A DNA stretch of 64,000 nt from Bordetella genomosp. 10 (GTDB lineage: Bacteria; Pseudomonadota; Gammaproteobacteria; Burkholderiales; Burkholderiaceae_B), in contig NZ_NEVM01000005.1 in assembly GCF_002261225.1 (NCBI RefSeq), positions 1,240,001 to 1,304,000 on the forward strand, in the 5' to 3' direction. The stretch's first letter is position 1. Every line of letters starts with the position of its first letter. The notes beneath the pieces were generated by a model that searched no databases, was not told the origin of the DNA, and worked only from the letters and a program-made list of their open reading frames with translations. Shown piece by piece: positions 17,988 to 25,681 of this stretch. The translations under genes and the position numbers were made by a program.

Positions 17988-18911
17988 ATGCCCCGCTCAT
18001 TAACCCTGAAAGAACTTGAGGCGTTTGCCTGCTTGGCCGAGCATCTGAATTACAAGGTTGCCGCGCAACATGTCTTTGTCTCGCAGCCTGCGCTTACGCG
18101 GATCATTCAGACGGCGGAACAAAAACTGGACGTACGCTTATTCGACCGCAATACCCGACGCGTCGAATTAGCGCCCTCCGGTCGGGAACTGCTCCCCATC
18201 GCCCGACGGCTGCTGAGCGAGTTTCACGACGCGCTGCACGATCTATCCGGTTTCATCGGTGGACGTCGCGGCAATATCAGTGTCGCTTGCCTGCCCTCCG
18301 CGGCCGCCGGCTTGCTGCCGCCCGTGATGGCAGAACTGCAACAGACCCATCCGCTGGTCACGATCGCTTTACATCCCTCATCCGGACATTTGCTACCCAG
18401 ACTGCTCAAGGAAGGAACCGCCGACTTCGCGATCAGTGGCAGGCCCACGGATTCGGTTCTTTCGTACGAGCCGTTGCTTAGCGATCCGTTGGTGTTGATG
18501 TGTAGCGCGAAGGATCCCGGGCCTGCCTCATCAAAGTCACTTTGGGATTTCATTACGAAGCGCCCCCTTATCTCCAGCGGCTCCGCCAGCAGCATCCGTC
18601 AAGTCGTTGATCGATTGATGGAGGGGAAGCACATTGCCGTGAATGCCCGCTATGAGGTCGCCAATATCTCGGTACTGGGCGCCATGGTATCGGCGGGCTT
18701 GGGTATTTCCATCGTTCCTACCATGGCACTTCGCCTAATGGATACCAGTCAAGTCGCTACCCATCCCTTGGACCTACCGGGGGCATCGCGAGAGATCGGC
18801 ATTCTGACCCGCAACGGACGTACGTTATCTTCCGCGTCTCAACACTTTCTAAACTGCCTGCGGCGAGAAGCGCTTCGGCGAAGCGCCACCACGACGCGGT
18901 CCCGGCGTTGA
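17988..18911 (+). CDS. LysR family transcriptional regulator
   Basis: A 307-residue LysR regulator with an N-terminal winged helix-turn-helix (about residues 5-65: LKELEAFACLAEHLNYKVAA, SQPALTRIIQ) and a C-terminal periplasmic-binding-like effector domain (about 92-300). It is divergent from the AtuA operon, so it is the probable activator of that operon. Base composition matches the lower-GC operon rather than the flanks, so the two seem to have travelled together. The C-terminal tail is rich in Arg/Ser/Thr. Confidence 0.88.
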   Translation: MPRSLTLKELEAFACLAEHLNYKVAAQHVFVSQPALTRIIQTAEQKLDVRLFDRNTRRVELAPSGRELLPIARRLLSEFHDALHDLSGFIGGRRGNISVACLPSAAAGLLPPVMAELQQTHPLVTIALHPSSGHLLPRLLKEGTADFAISGRPTDSVLSYEPLLSDPLVLMCSAKDPGPASSKSLWDFITKRPLISSGSASSIRQVVDRLMEGKHIAVNARYEVANISVLGAMVSAGLGISIVPTMALRLMDTSQVATHPLDLPGASREIGILTRNGRTLSSASQHFLNCLRREALRRSATTTRSRR

Positions 18912-18970
18912 TCACTGACCACGCGCGCAAGGCCTGCGATGGAACATGCGGGAACCCGCCAGCGCGCCGT

Positions 18971-19882
18971 TCAGGTGAGGGGTTGCACGCTCGGCATGGA
19001 CGCGGAGGCGATGGCAATGAAGTGCTCCAGAACGGGCTCGGGGGGACTCAACTCGTTCCATCCCAGCACCAGGCTTGCATGCAGGGCTTCATCGGCCGCG
19101 AGTCGCACAAAGGCAACATTGGGGAAGGCCATGTGTCGCGCCGATTCCGGCACAAGCGCGACTCCGATGCCGCCCGCCACCAGCGCGAGCACGGTGTAGA
19201 GCTGGTTTGCCACCTGTACGACTTCCGGGAGCTTGCTGGCCTGGCGGAAAAAGCGCTGGGCGATGTCGTCGAAATAACGCGCGCTGGTGTTGCTGAACGC
19301 AATGAAGGGTTCATGGCAAACCTCCTCGGCGTTCAGGAAGGTCCGCGTGGCCAGCGCATGGCTATGCGGCAACGCGAGCAGCATTTCCTCCCGGACGAGT
19401 TCCAGCGTGCGTATGGCTGGCTGCTTCTCCATCGGGCGCATGACGCCCACGTCTATTTCCCCTGACGCCAGAGCTTCGCATTGAAGCGGCGACACCATTT
19501 CGCGCAAGTCGATACGCACGCCGGGATATTGGGCGCGATAGCGGTTGAGCAGATTCGGCAGCAGGCGCGGAAGCGCGCCGATGATAAACGCCACGACCAG
19601 CGTTCCGCGTTCGCCGCGCGCCGCCCGCCGGGCGTTGTCCATGACCGAGTCAGCGTGCGTCAGAAGGCGGCGCGCGTCCTCCAGCAGGTCCAGGCCCGCG
19701 GCTGTCAGGCGCAATGGGCGCCGTCCGCGCACGAACAGGGCCGCGCCGATCTCAGCCTCCATTTGGAGGATCTGCTGGCTCAAGGGCGGCTGCGTCATGT
19801 TCAGGCGCGCAGCGGCGCGCGCGAAGTTGAGTTCCTCCGCAAGCGCGACGAAGTAGCGCAGGTGCCGCAATTCCAGATTCAT
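18971..19882 (-). CDS. LysR family transcriptional regulator
   Basis: A 303-residue LysR regulator. The helix-turn-helix covers about residues 2-60 (LRHLRYFVALAEELNFARAA, TQPPLSQQI), and the effector domain about 90-295. It is close to the CatR/BenM/CbbR-like group by its HLRYFVAVAEE-type start. It is divergent from the Bug-aldolase pair beginning at 20028 and probably controls it; an imperfect palindrome lies between them. GC content returns to the high level of the main chromosome here. Confidence 0.88.
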   Translation of the reverse strand: MNLELRHLRYFVALAEELNFARAAARLNMTQPPLSQQILQMEAEIGAALFVRGRRPLRLTAAGLDLLEDARRLLTHADSVMDNARRAARGERGTLVVAFIIGALPRLLPNLLNRYRAQYPGVRIDLREMVSPLQCEALASGEIDVGVMRPMEKQPAIRTLELVREEMLLALPHSHALATRTFLNAEEVCHEPFIAFSNTSARYFDDIAQRFFRQASKLPEVVQVANQLYTVLALVAGGIGVALVPESARHMAFPNVAFVRLAADEALHASLVLGWNELSPPEPVLEHFIAIASASMPSVQPLT

Positions 19883-19909
19883 TTCGTTCGGTCGACTCGG
19901 TTCATTCGT

Positions 19910-19934
19910 TTAACGACTGAAATGCAGTCGCTAA
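19910..19934. promoter_or_regulatory. putative LysR operator
   Basis: TTAACGACTG and CAGTCGCTAA, separated by 5 nt, form an inverted repeat with 9 of 10 pairs, 28 bp upstream of the LysR start and in the divergent gap. Size and symmetry fit a LysR recognition site. Confidence 0.5.
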
Positions 19935-20027
19935 ATATATTGGACAGATGAAGCGCCAGCGCCCAAAGTACCGCTTGGCAGTACTCCGACGCAAGCCGCG
20001 CAGAACGGCTCAACATGAGAGACAGAC

Positions 20028-21029
20028 GTGCAATCCAAACCCATTTCCCCCGCGCGCCGACATCTGGTCGCCACCGCCGCCGCCATCGCCGCGACTTTAT
20101 CGTTGCCTGGCCTTTCCCATGCCGCCGAGGCCTGGCCCACCAAGCCGATACGCTACATCGTGCCCTTCGGCGCGGGCGGATTGGCGGACGCGGTCGCCCG
20201 CGCCATCGCGCAACCGCTGAGCGAGCGGCTTGGCCAACCCATCGTGGTCGAAAACCGTGCAGGCGTGTCGGGCGTGCTGGGCACCCAATTGGCCGCCCGT
20301 GCCGCGCCCGACGGCTACACGCTGGTCGGCGGCACCATCACCACCCATGCCGTGGTGCCATTTTTCAATAAATCGATTGGCTACGATCCCGTCAAGGATT
20401 TCGCGCCGGTCAGCCTGGTGGGCACGGTAACGAACGTGCTGGTCGTCAATGAAAGCAGCCCCTATCGCTCGCTCGCCGACCTGCTGGCCGACCTGCGCGC
20501 CCATCCCGATACGCTGACCTACGGCACCGCGGGCCCGGGCACCACGCAGCACCTGGCCGGAGAACTGCTCCAAAGCCTGACGGGCACCCGCATGCGCCAG
20601 GTCCCCTACAAGGGCGGCACGCAGGCCATGACCGACCTGATGGGCGGGCAGATCACCATGACGTTCGAGACGTCCACGGTGGCCCGCCCCCTGATCGAAG
20701 GCCATCGCGTCCGGGCGCTGGGCAGCACCGCCCCCACGCCCATCCCCAATCTGCCCGGCGTCGTGCCCATTGCCAGCCAGGGCGTGCCGGGCTTCGACGT
20801 CCAGTCGTGGCAGGGCGTTTTCGCCCCGGCTGGCACACCGCCAGCGGTCGTCGACAAGCTCGCCGAGAACATTGATGCCGTGCTGCGCATGCCCGAGGTA
20901 CGCCAGCATCTGGCGCAGATCGGCATGCAGATCGCGTACAAGGGCCCCGCGGATTTCGCGCGTTACCAATCCGACGAGATCGTGCGCTGGGGCAAGCTGC
21001 TGACCGCCGCGGGCATCAAGCCGGAATAA
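20028..21029 (+). CDS. Bug-type substrate-binding protein
   Basis: A 333-residue periplasmic binding protein starting with GTG at 20028 after a purine-rich GAGAGACAGA. It carries a long signal peptide with a twin-Arg-like ARRHLVATAAA start and cleavage after SHAAEA (about residue 34). Bug motifs are WPTKPIRYIVPFGAGG, VVENRAGVSGVLG, ARAAPDGYTLV and QVPYKGGTQA. It precedes an HpcH/HpaI aldolase by 64 nt and is divergent from a LysR gene. The ligand may be the sugar acid or hydroxy acid acted on by the following enzymes. Confidence 0.92.
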   Translation: MQSKPISPARRHLVATAAAIAATLSLPGLSHAAEAWPTKPIRYIVPFGAGGLADAVARAIAQPLSERLGQPIVVENRAGVSGVLGTQLAARAAPDGYTLVGGTITTHAVVPFFNKSIGYDPVKDFAPVSLVGTVTNVLVVNESSPYRSLADLLADLRAHPDTLTYGTAGPGTTQHLAGELLQSLTGTRMRQVPYKGGTQAMTDLMGGQITMTFETSTVARPLIEGHRVRALGSTAPTPIPNLPGVVPIASQGVPGFDVQSWQGVFAPAGTPPAVVDKLAENIDAVLRMPEVRQHLAQIGMQIAYKGPADFARYQSDEIVRWGKLLTAAGIKPE

Positions 21030-21093
21030 CGCCCCGGCCCGCGGCCCGGTCATCCTCGTACCCATTCCAATCGATCGAATCGTATCCCCGACC

Positions 21094-21888
21094 ATGCGTC
21101 CCAATTCCACCAAAGACCGCTTCCTCGCGGGCAAGCCCATCGTCAACGGTTGGCTTTCCATCCCCAGCAGCTACGCGGCGGAAGTCATCGCGCGGCAAGG
21201 TTTTCACGCCGTCACCGTCGACGTCCAGCATGGCATGATGGGCTTCGAGACCGCCATGTCCATGCTCCAGGCGATCAGCTCCACCGACGCCACCCCTATG
21301 GTGCGCTGTCCCTCGCTGGACGAGCCGACGATCATGCGGCTGCTCGATGCCGGCGCCTACGGCGTCATCTGCCCGCAGATCGACAACGCCGACATGGCCG
21401 CGCGCTTCGTGGCGGCCTGCCGTTATGCGCCCGAGGGCAACCGGTCTTTCGGGCCGGCGCGCGGCCCGCTGTACGCCGGCCCGGATTACTTCGAACAGGC
21501 CAACCACCACGTCCTGGCATTGGCCATGATCGAATCGCAAGCAGCCCTGGATAACCTCGACGCCATCCTCGCCACGCCGGGCCTGGACGGCATCTACGTC
21601 GGCCCCAACGATCTGGCGCTCAGCCTGGGGATGAAACCCGGCGCCGAAACCGGCGGCATCGTTGCCGAAGCCATTGCGCGCATCGTTGCCGCCACGCGGG
21701 CGCGCGGCCTGCTCGCGGGCATCTTCTGCGCCTCCTCGGCGCTGGCGCGCCAGCGCCTGGCCGAAGGCTTTCACCTGGTGACGCCGGGCAACGATGCGAA
21801 CATGCTTGGCTTGGTGTGCAAGGCCCGCATCGAGGAAACGCTGGCCGGCCAGTCCGCGCCAGCCGCAGGCGCCACGGCCGGGTACTGA
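21094..21888 (+). CDS. HpcH/HpaI-type aldolase
   Basis: A 264-residue class II (metal-dependent) pyruvate aldolase of the HpcH/HpaI family. Visible are VDVQHGMMGFE (about residues 42-52), MIESQAALDN with the metal-binding Glu, and DGIYVGPNDLALSLG with the metal-binding Asp. The family cleaves 2-keto-4-hydroxy or 2-keto-3-deoxy acids to pyruvate or related keto acids plus an aldehyde. It is co-directional with the Bug gene and convergent with the rraA-like gene, so its substrate may be the keto acid made by the dehydrogenase of the neighbouring operon. Confidence 0.88.
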   Translation: MRPNSTKDRFLAGKPIVNGWLSIPSSYAAEVIARQGFHAVTVDVQHGMMGFETAMSMLQAISSTDATPMVRCPSLDEPTIMRLLDAGAYGVICPQIDNADMAARFVAACRYAPEGNRSFGPARGPLYAGPDYFEQANHHVLALAMIESQAALDNLDAILATPGLDGIYVGPNDLALSLGMKPGAETGGIVAEAIARIVAATRARGLLAGIFCASSALARQRLAEGFHLVTPGNDANMLGLVCKARIEETLAGQSAPAAGATAGY

Positions 21889-21974
21889 CGCAGGACGGCG
21901 GGTTTCAGGTTCATGCGGCGGCCGGCCATCGAGTTGGGACGCCCGCCATGAAGGGCCCATGCGGCGTCCGCCGC

Positions 21975-22682
21975 CTAGTGGATATCCGCGGCCTTGCGCA
22001 GCGCCGCTGCGATATCCTCCACGCTGAAGCCCGGCTTGCGCGCGGCCTCCAGGATCGGCGCTTCCTTGGCCACCATCAATTCGATGCAGCGCGGCATCTC
22101 CGGCGCGACATCGTGGGGGATGACTACCGCGCCGTGGCGGTCCGCATGGATGAGATCGCCCGGGTGCACCTCCAGGCCCAGCACCCGCACCGGCAGATCG
22201 AAATCAAGCACGTGCACGTGCGCGTGGGACGGACCGATGCTGCCGGCCACGATGGGAAAGTCCGGCGCGAGCATGTCCAGGTCGCGTACCGATCCGTTGG
22301 TGACGACCCCTTTGATTCCCAGGGCCTTGTGCACCGTGGAATTGACTTCGCCCCAGAACGAGCCCAGCCCCGGCGTAAGGTCCACGTCCTGCTGCACCAC
22401 GACCACGGGCTCGCCCTCCACCGGCGCGACATAGCGGTAGTAGGCCAGCCGCAGTGCCGTGCTCTCCTGCGCGCTTAGCGTGGAAGGCTCGGCCGCGCGG
22501 ATGCGCGACGTCCGCGCATAGCCGACCATGGACGGCAGCGGCCGGGGTGCGGCAATCGGGGTTCCATAAGTGAAGCCAGTCGCCTGGCGGCGGCCCAGCG
22601 CCAGTTCCAGCGCATTGCAGACGGTCGGCGTATCCACGCTGGCCAGCAACACGAACCAATCCTTCGTAAGTTCGTTCTTCAT
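21975..22682 (-). CDS. RraA-family protein (aldolase/decarboxylase-like)
   Basis: A 235-residue member of the RraA/HMG-aldolase family. The conserved GVVTNGSVRDLDML region (about residues 124-137) carries the Arg-Asp pair that binds pyruvate-type substrates and metal in 4-hydroxy-4-methyl-2-oxoglutarate aldolase. The start at 22682 lies 1 nt after the denD stop, showing translational coupling; a longer frame would overlap denD. In catabolic operons these proteins act as aldolases or oxaloacetate decarboxylases, not as RNase E inhibitors. The role here is probably downstream of DenD. Confidence 0.82.
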   Translation of the reverse strand: MKNELTKDWFVLLASVDTPTVCNALELALGRRQATGFTYGTPIAAPRPLPSMVGYARTSRIRAAEPSTLSAQESTALRLAYYRYVAPVEGEPVVVVQQDVDLTPGLGSFWGEVNSTVHKALGIKGVVTNGSVRDLDMLAPDFPIVAGSIGPSHAHVHVLDFDLPVRVLGLEVHPGDLIHADRHGAVVIPHDVAPEMPRCIELMVAKEAPILEAARKPGFSVEDIAAALRKAADIH

Positions 22683-22683
22683 T

Positions 22684-23697
22684 TCAAACCTGGTGGTTGG
22701 AAGTTTCTTGTCCCGTTCCGGCACAGCGCGGCAGGTCGTCGGCCAGGTAGGCGCGGACGATATCGGCGAAGCTGCCATCCCCCTTCAGGCCTAGCCGGGT
22801 CGCGCGCGTGGTGTCCCACCGGCCAGGCCAACTGCCGACGATCCGCTCTATCCGTTCGTCGGGCTGCCAGTGGATGCGGTCGGCAACCTCGTCGCCCGCC
22901 ACGTCGCGCAACACCTGCGCCATCTCAGCCACGGTGACCGACACGCCCGGCAGGTTGATCGGCGCGCGGTCCGCGACCGCGCCGGCATCCAGTTCGCAGC
23001 CCGCGATCAGCGCCGGGACGGCAGCGCGCGGAGACAGCAGCCACAGGCGCGTATCGGCGCCGACGGGGCAAACCGCCGTTTCGCCGTTCAAGGGCTCGCG
23101 GATGATGCCGCTGGCGAACGATGACGCCGCGGCGTTCGGACGACCGGGCCGCACGCTGATGGTGGGCAGGCGCAGCACGCGCCCATCGACAAAGCCCCGC
23201 CGGGAGTAGTCCGCCAGCAGCAGTTCGGCAATGGCCTTTTGCGTGCCGTAGGAAGATTGGGGATTGAGCGCGGTGTCGTCCTGCACGGTGTCGGGCAACG
23301 CGCCGCCATACACCGCCACCGAACTGGTGAAGATCACCCGCGGCTTGTGGCCCCGCGCGCGGCAGATTTCCAGCAGCGCGCGCGACGCGTCCAGATTGAT
23401 GCGCATGCCCAGATCGAAGTCCGCCTCCGCCTGGCCGCTGACAACGGCGGCCAGATGGAAAATAACGCGAGTTCCTGCATCGATGGCCTGCCGCAATACC
23501 GCCGGGTCGGCGATATCGCCCACCAACGCGCGCACGCGACGGTCCGTCAGGGCGTCCGGCCTGGCCACGTCCAACAGATCGATCTGCGTGATGGGCTGAG
23601 GCTCGCCATTGTCCAGCGCCAACGCGCCCTGCTCCAGGAGTTTGCGGGCCAACCGCTGGCCCAGGAATCCCGCCCCGCCGGTGATCAGTATCTTCAT
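22684..23697 (-). CDS. denD: D-erythronate dehydrogenase-like SDR
   Basis: A 337-residue extended short-chain dehydrogenase closely resembling DenD, which oxidises D-erythronate to the 2-oxo acid with NAD. The Rossmann loop GGAGFLG is at residues 7-13. FHLAAVVSGQAE, a serine-rich SSVAVYGG and YGTQKA (Tyr-x-x-x-Lys) form the active site. Family-specific RPGRPNAAASSFASG and LWLLSPRAAVPALI are present. MKILIT at 23697 is preferred; the frame continues 59 codons upstream into the control region but without family similarity. The usual partners OtnK, OtnC and OtnI are not in the window. Confidence 0.82.
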   Translation of the reverse strand: MKILITGGAGFLGQRLARKLLEQGALALDNGEPQPITQIDLLDVARPDALTDRRVRALVGDIADPAVLRQAIDAGTRVIFHLAAVVSGQAEADFDLGMRINLDASRALLEICRARGHKPRVIFTSSVAVYGGALPDTVQDDTALNPQSSYGTQKAIAELLLADYSRRGFVDGRVLRLPTISVRPGRPNAAASSFASGIIREPLNGETAVCPVGADTRLWLLSPRAAVPALIAGCELDAGAVADRAPINLPGVSVTVAEMAQVLRDVAGDEVADRIHWQPDERIERIVGSWPGRWDTTRATRLGLKGDGSFADIVRAYLADDLPRCAGTGQETSNHQV

Positions 23698-23770
23698 GAC
23701 GGCATGCTCAACGATGAGAAAGATACCCGCGCGAAAAATTCCATCGAAATTCCGGTCGCAAGGACTTAGT

Positions 23771-23813
23771 TTTGAGTGCAGTTTGAGTGCAGTGCCGAGC
23801 GATTGAGTGCAGT
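23771..23813. promoter_or_regulatory. three direct repeats upstream of denD
   Basis: TTGAGTGCAGT occurs three times (23772-23782, 23783-23793 and 23803-23813) with spacings of 11 and 20 bp, that is one and about two helical turns, 74-116 bp upstream of the denD start. The pattern fits a multi-site operator for a regulator bound on one face of the DNA. Confidence 0.5.
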
Positions 23814-23881
23814 AGTAGCAGGAAAACAACCAGGCTCGGGCAGGAACAAAACCGCTTAACCCTTCATTTCCCATGAAATTC

Positions 23882-23958
23882 TGGCCCGCCCTACACGATT
23901 CGAACGTGTGACCGCTCGCTTAGAAGGCGAGTGCTCTATCCAACTGAGCTAAGGGCGG
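23882..23958 (-). tRNA. tRNA-Arg (anticodon UCU)
   Basis: Read on the minus strand, the 77-nt sequence folds as a full cloverleaf. The acceptor stem CCGCCCT/AGGGCGG pairs perfectly, the D-stem is GCTC/GAGC, the anticodon stem CTCGC/GCGAG holds the loop CTTCTAA (anticodon TCT), and the T-arm is ACACG/CGTGT with TTCGAAT. The discriminator is G and CCA is encoded. It decodes AGA, a rare codon in this GC-rich genome. Confidence 0.97.
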
Positions 23959-24348
23959 CGCGTGGAGGCTGGGCGCCGGAACCGGGCCTGGGAGCAAAGC
24001 CGTGCGCGAGGCGTCGGGGTTTGCTCGGCGGTGCGATTCGGAGCCGCATTTTACATGGCTTGCGCAACGCCTGCCGATCTGGCGCGCATCGGCCTGCATG
24101 CCGTCCAGACGCGCGCCACGACCCGCTGCGCCCCGGTCACCGTTTCGCGCGCCGGCAAGGCCCCGGGGTTGTGAAGCTTTCCCCGGCCGGCGTAACGACT
24201 TGTACTCTCCACTTTCCGGCAGGCTTCGGCGGCGAGGCGTCAGCGTGGTCCTTGGCGCGAAGAGGCGGAGGAACCACACATTACAGATAGTATCAGTCAC
24301 CGTATTCGGGGGTGATACAGTGCGTCGTCCCCCACTCCCCCCGACGCC
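23959..24348. other. 390-bp gap between tRNA-Arg and phospholipase gene
   Basis: No convincing gene is seen. The first part is GC-rich and includes the tRNA promoter on the minus strand. The last 90 bases are richer in A/T and should hold the pldA promoter. GTATCA (24290-24295) and TGATAC (24313-24318) form an inverted repeat 17 bases apart just upstream of the gene and may be an operator. Confidence 0.4.
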
Positions 24349-25623
24349 ATGAATCGTCCGTCCCGCACGCACGTCATCCTCCTCGGCGCGCTGGCCGCGC
24401 TGGCCGCGCCCGCCCATGCCGGCATCAGCTATACCCTGGATCGCGCGGCCGCCGCGCCCGGCACCACCGTCCGCGTCCAGGCGGTGTTCTTCAACGACGG
24501 CGACGCCGGCGCGCGCTGGCAGCCGCCCCGCCAGTTGATATTGCAATGGCGCGCGCCCAACGGCGCCATCGTCCGCACGCCGGCGCAGGCGGAAAGCGAC
24601 GCGCTGGACCTGAACGTGCCGGTCAACAATTTCGCCCGCATGTCGTGGTCCGCCGTCGTGCCGGCCCAGGCGCACGGACTGCAGGCCGTCTCCATCGAGG
24701 GAGAACCCGCGCTGATGGCCCTGGACACCGGCACCGGCGGCGCGCCCGTCGTCGCTTCCCGGCCCGCCGACGTTCCGGTGGTCGACCCCGGCACCGGCCA
24801 GGCGCTGCCCGCGCCGGAAGTCGCCGCCGCCGGGGCCTCGCCCGCGGGCGGGCCGGCGCCGACCCAGGTGGCGTCCAACATCGCGCCGGCCGAGCCGAAT
24901 CGCCTGAGCGGCGTGCTCGCGGGGCTGTCGGAATACCAGCCCATGTACTTCGACATCCGCACCCGGGACCGCACGACCGCGCGCTTCCAGCTCAGCTTCA
25001 AGTACCGCCTGTTCACGCCCGATCCCGCCAATCCCAGTTTCTGGGACAAGCTTTACTTGGGCTATACCCAGAGTTCGCTGTGGGACCTGCAAGGCGATTC
25101 GCGGCCCTTCATCGACACGACCTTCAATCCCAGCCTGTTCTGGCTGAACGACAACGTGTGGACCTCCGGCAGCCAGAACTGGCGCCTGGGCATGCAGGGC
25201 GGCGTCGAGCACAACTCCAACGGCAAGGGCGGCGACGATTCGCGTTCGGTCAACGACGCTTTCCTGCAACCGGCGATCAACTACCGCTTCAACGGCGGCA
25301 GCACGCTGACCTTCTCGCCCCGCATCAAGGGCTACTTCGGCGTCGCCAGGGAAAACTCCGACTATTCGGACTACGCCGGCCACGTCGACTGGAACCTGCG
25401 CTGGGCGCAGGACAACGGCCTGATCGCCTCGGTAATGTACCGCCAGGGCGCCAGTTCGCGCCGCACCACCCAGTTGGACCTGGCCTGGCCGCTACAGCGG
25501 ACCTGGCTGAACATGAACGGCTATCTGCACCTGCAGTACTTCAACGGCTATGGCGAAACGCTGCTGGGCTACGACCAGCGGCACCGGTCGCAGATCGGCA
25601 TCGGCTTCTCGCTGGTGCAGTAA
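24349..25623 (+). CDS. pldA: outer membrane phospholipase A
   Basis: A 424-residue OMPLA-family protein. A signal peptide ends at about residue 25 (APAHA). An Ala/Pro-rich N-terminal domain of about 180 residues precedes the 12-strand barrel. The catalytic motif EHNSNG places His288 and Ser290, followed by DSRSVN where the active-site Asn region is expected, and the protein ends with a barrel strand finishing in VQ. The enzyme hydrolyses phospholipids that reach the outer leaflet, with Ca and dimerisation. The gene is single and converges on the MFS gene. The extended N-terminal domain is longer than in E. coli PldA but occurs in Burkholderiales homologues. Confidence 0.9.
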   Translation: MNRPSRTHVILLGALAALAAPAHAGISYTLDRAAAAPGTTVRVQAVFFNDGDAGARWQPPRQLILQWRAPNGAIVRTPAQAESDALDLNVPVNNFARMSWSAVVPAQAHGLQAVSIEGEPALMALDTGTGGAPVVASRPADVPVVDPGTGQALPAPEVAAAGASPAGGPAPTQVASNIAPAEPNRLSGVLAGLSEYQPMYFDIRTRDRTTARFQLSFKYRLFTPDPANPSFWDKLYLGYTQSSLWDLQGDSRPFIDTTFNPSLFWLNDNVWTSGSQNWRLGMQGGVEHNSNGKGGDDSRSVNDAFLQPAINYRFNGGSTLTFSPRIKGYFGVARENSDYSDYAGHVDWNLRWAQDNGLIASVMYRQGASSRRTTQLDLAWPLQRTWLNMNGYLHLQYFNGYGETLLGYDQRHRSQIGIGFSLVQ

Positions 25624-25649
25624 GCGATAAACAATAAGCGCAATGAGCA

Positions 25650-25672
25650 AGGGGCGGCGGCGTGGCGCCCCT
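25650..25672. terminator. bidirectional terminator hairpin
   Basis: AGGGGCG and CGCCCCT form a 7-bp perfect stem, flanked farther out by GAGCA (25645-25649) and TGCTC (25678-25682), between the convergent pldA and MFS genes. No T-tract is present. Confidence 0.45.
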
Positions 25673-25681
25673 ACTCCCTGC

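Noticed and set aside
21975..22682. RraA as an inhibitor of RNase E
   Set aside because: The gene is translationally coupled to a sugar-acid dehydrogenase, and catabolic RraA-family proteins are aldolases or decarboxylases.
23882..23958. tRNA-Arg as an integration site for the neighbouring genes
   Set aside because: No integrase is present and no second copy of the tRNA 3' end was seen in the window.
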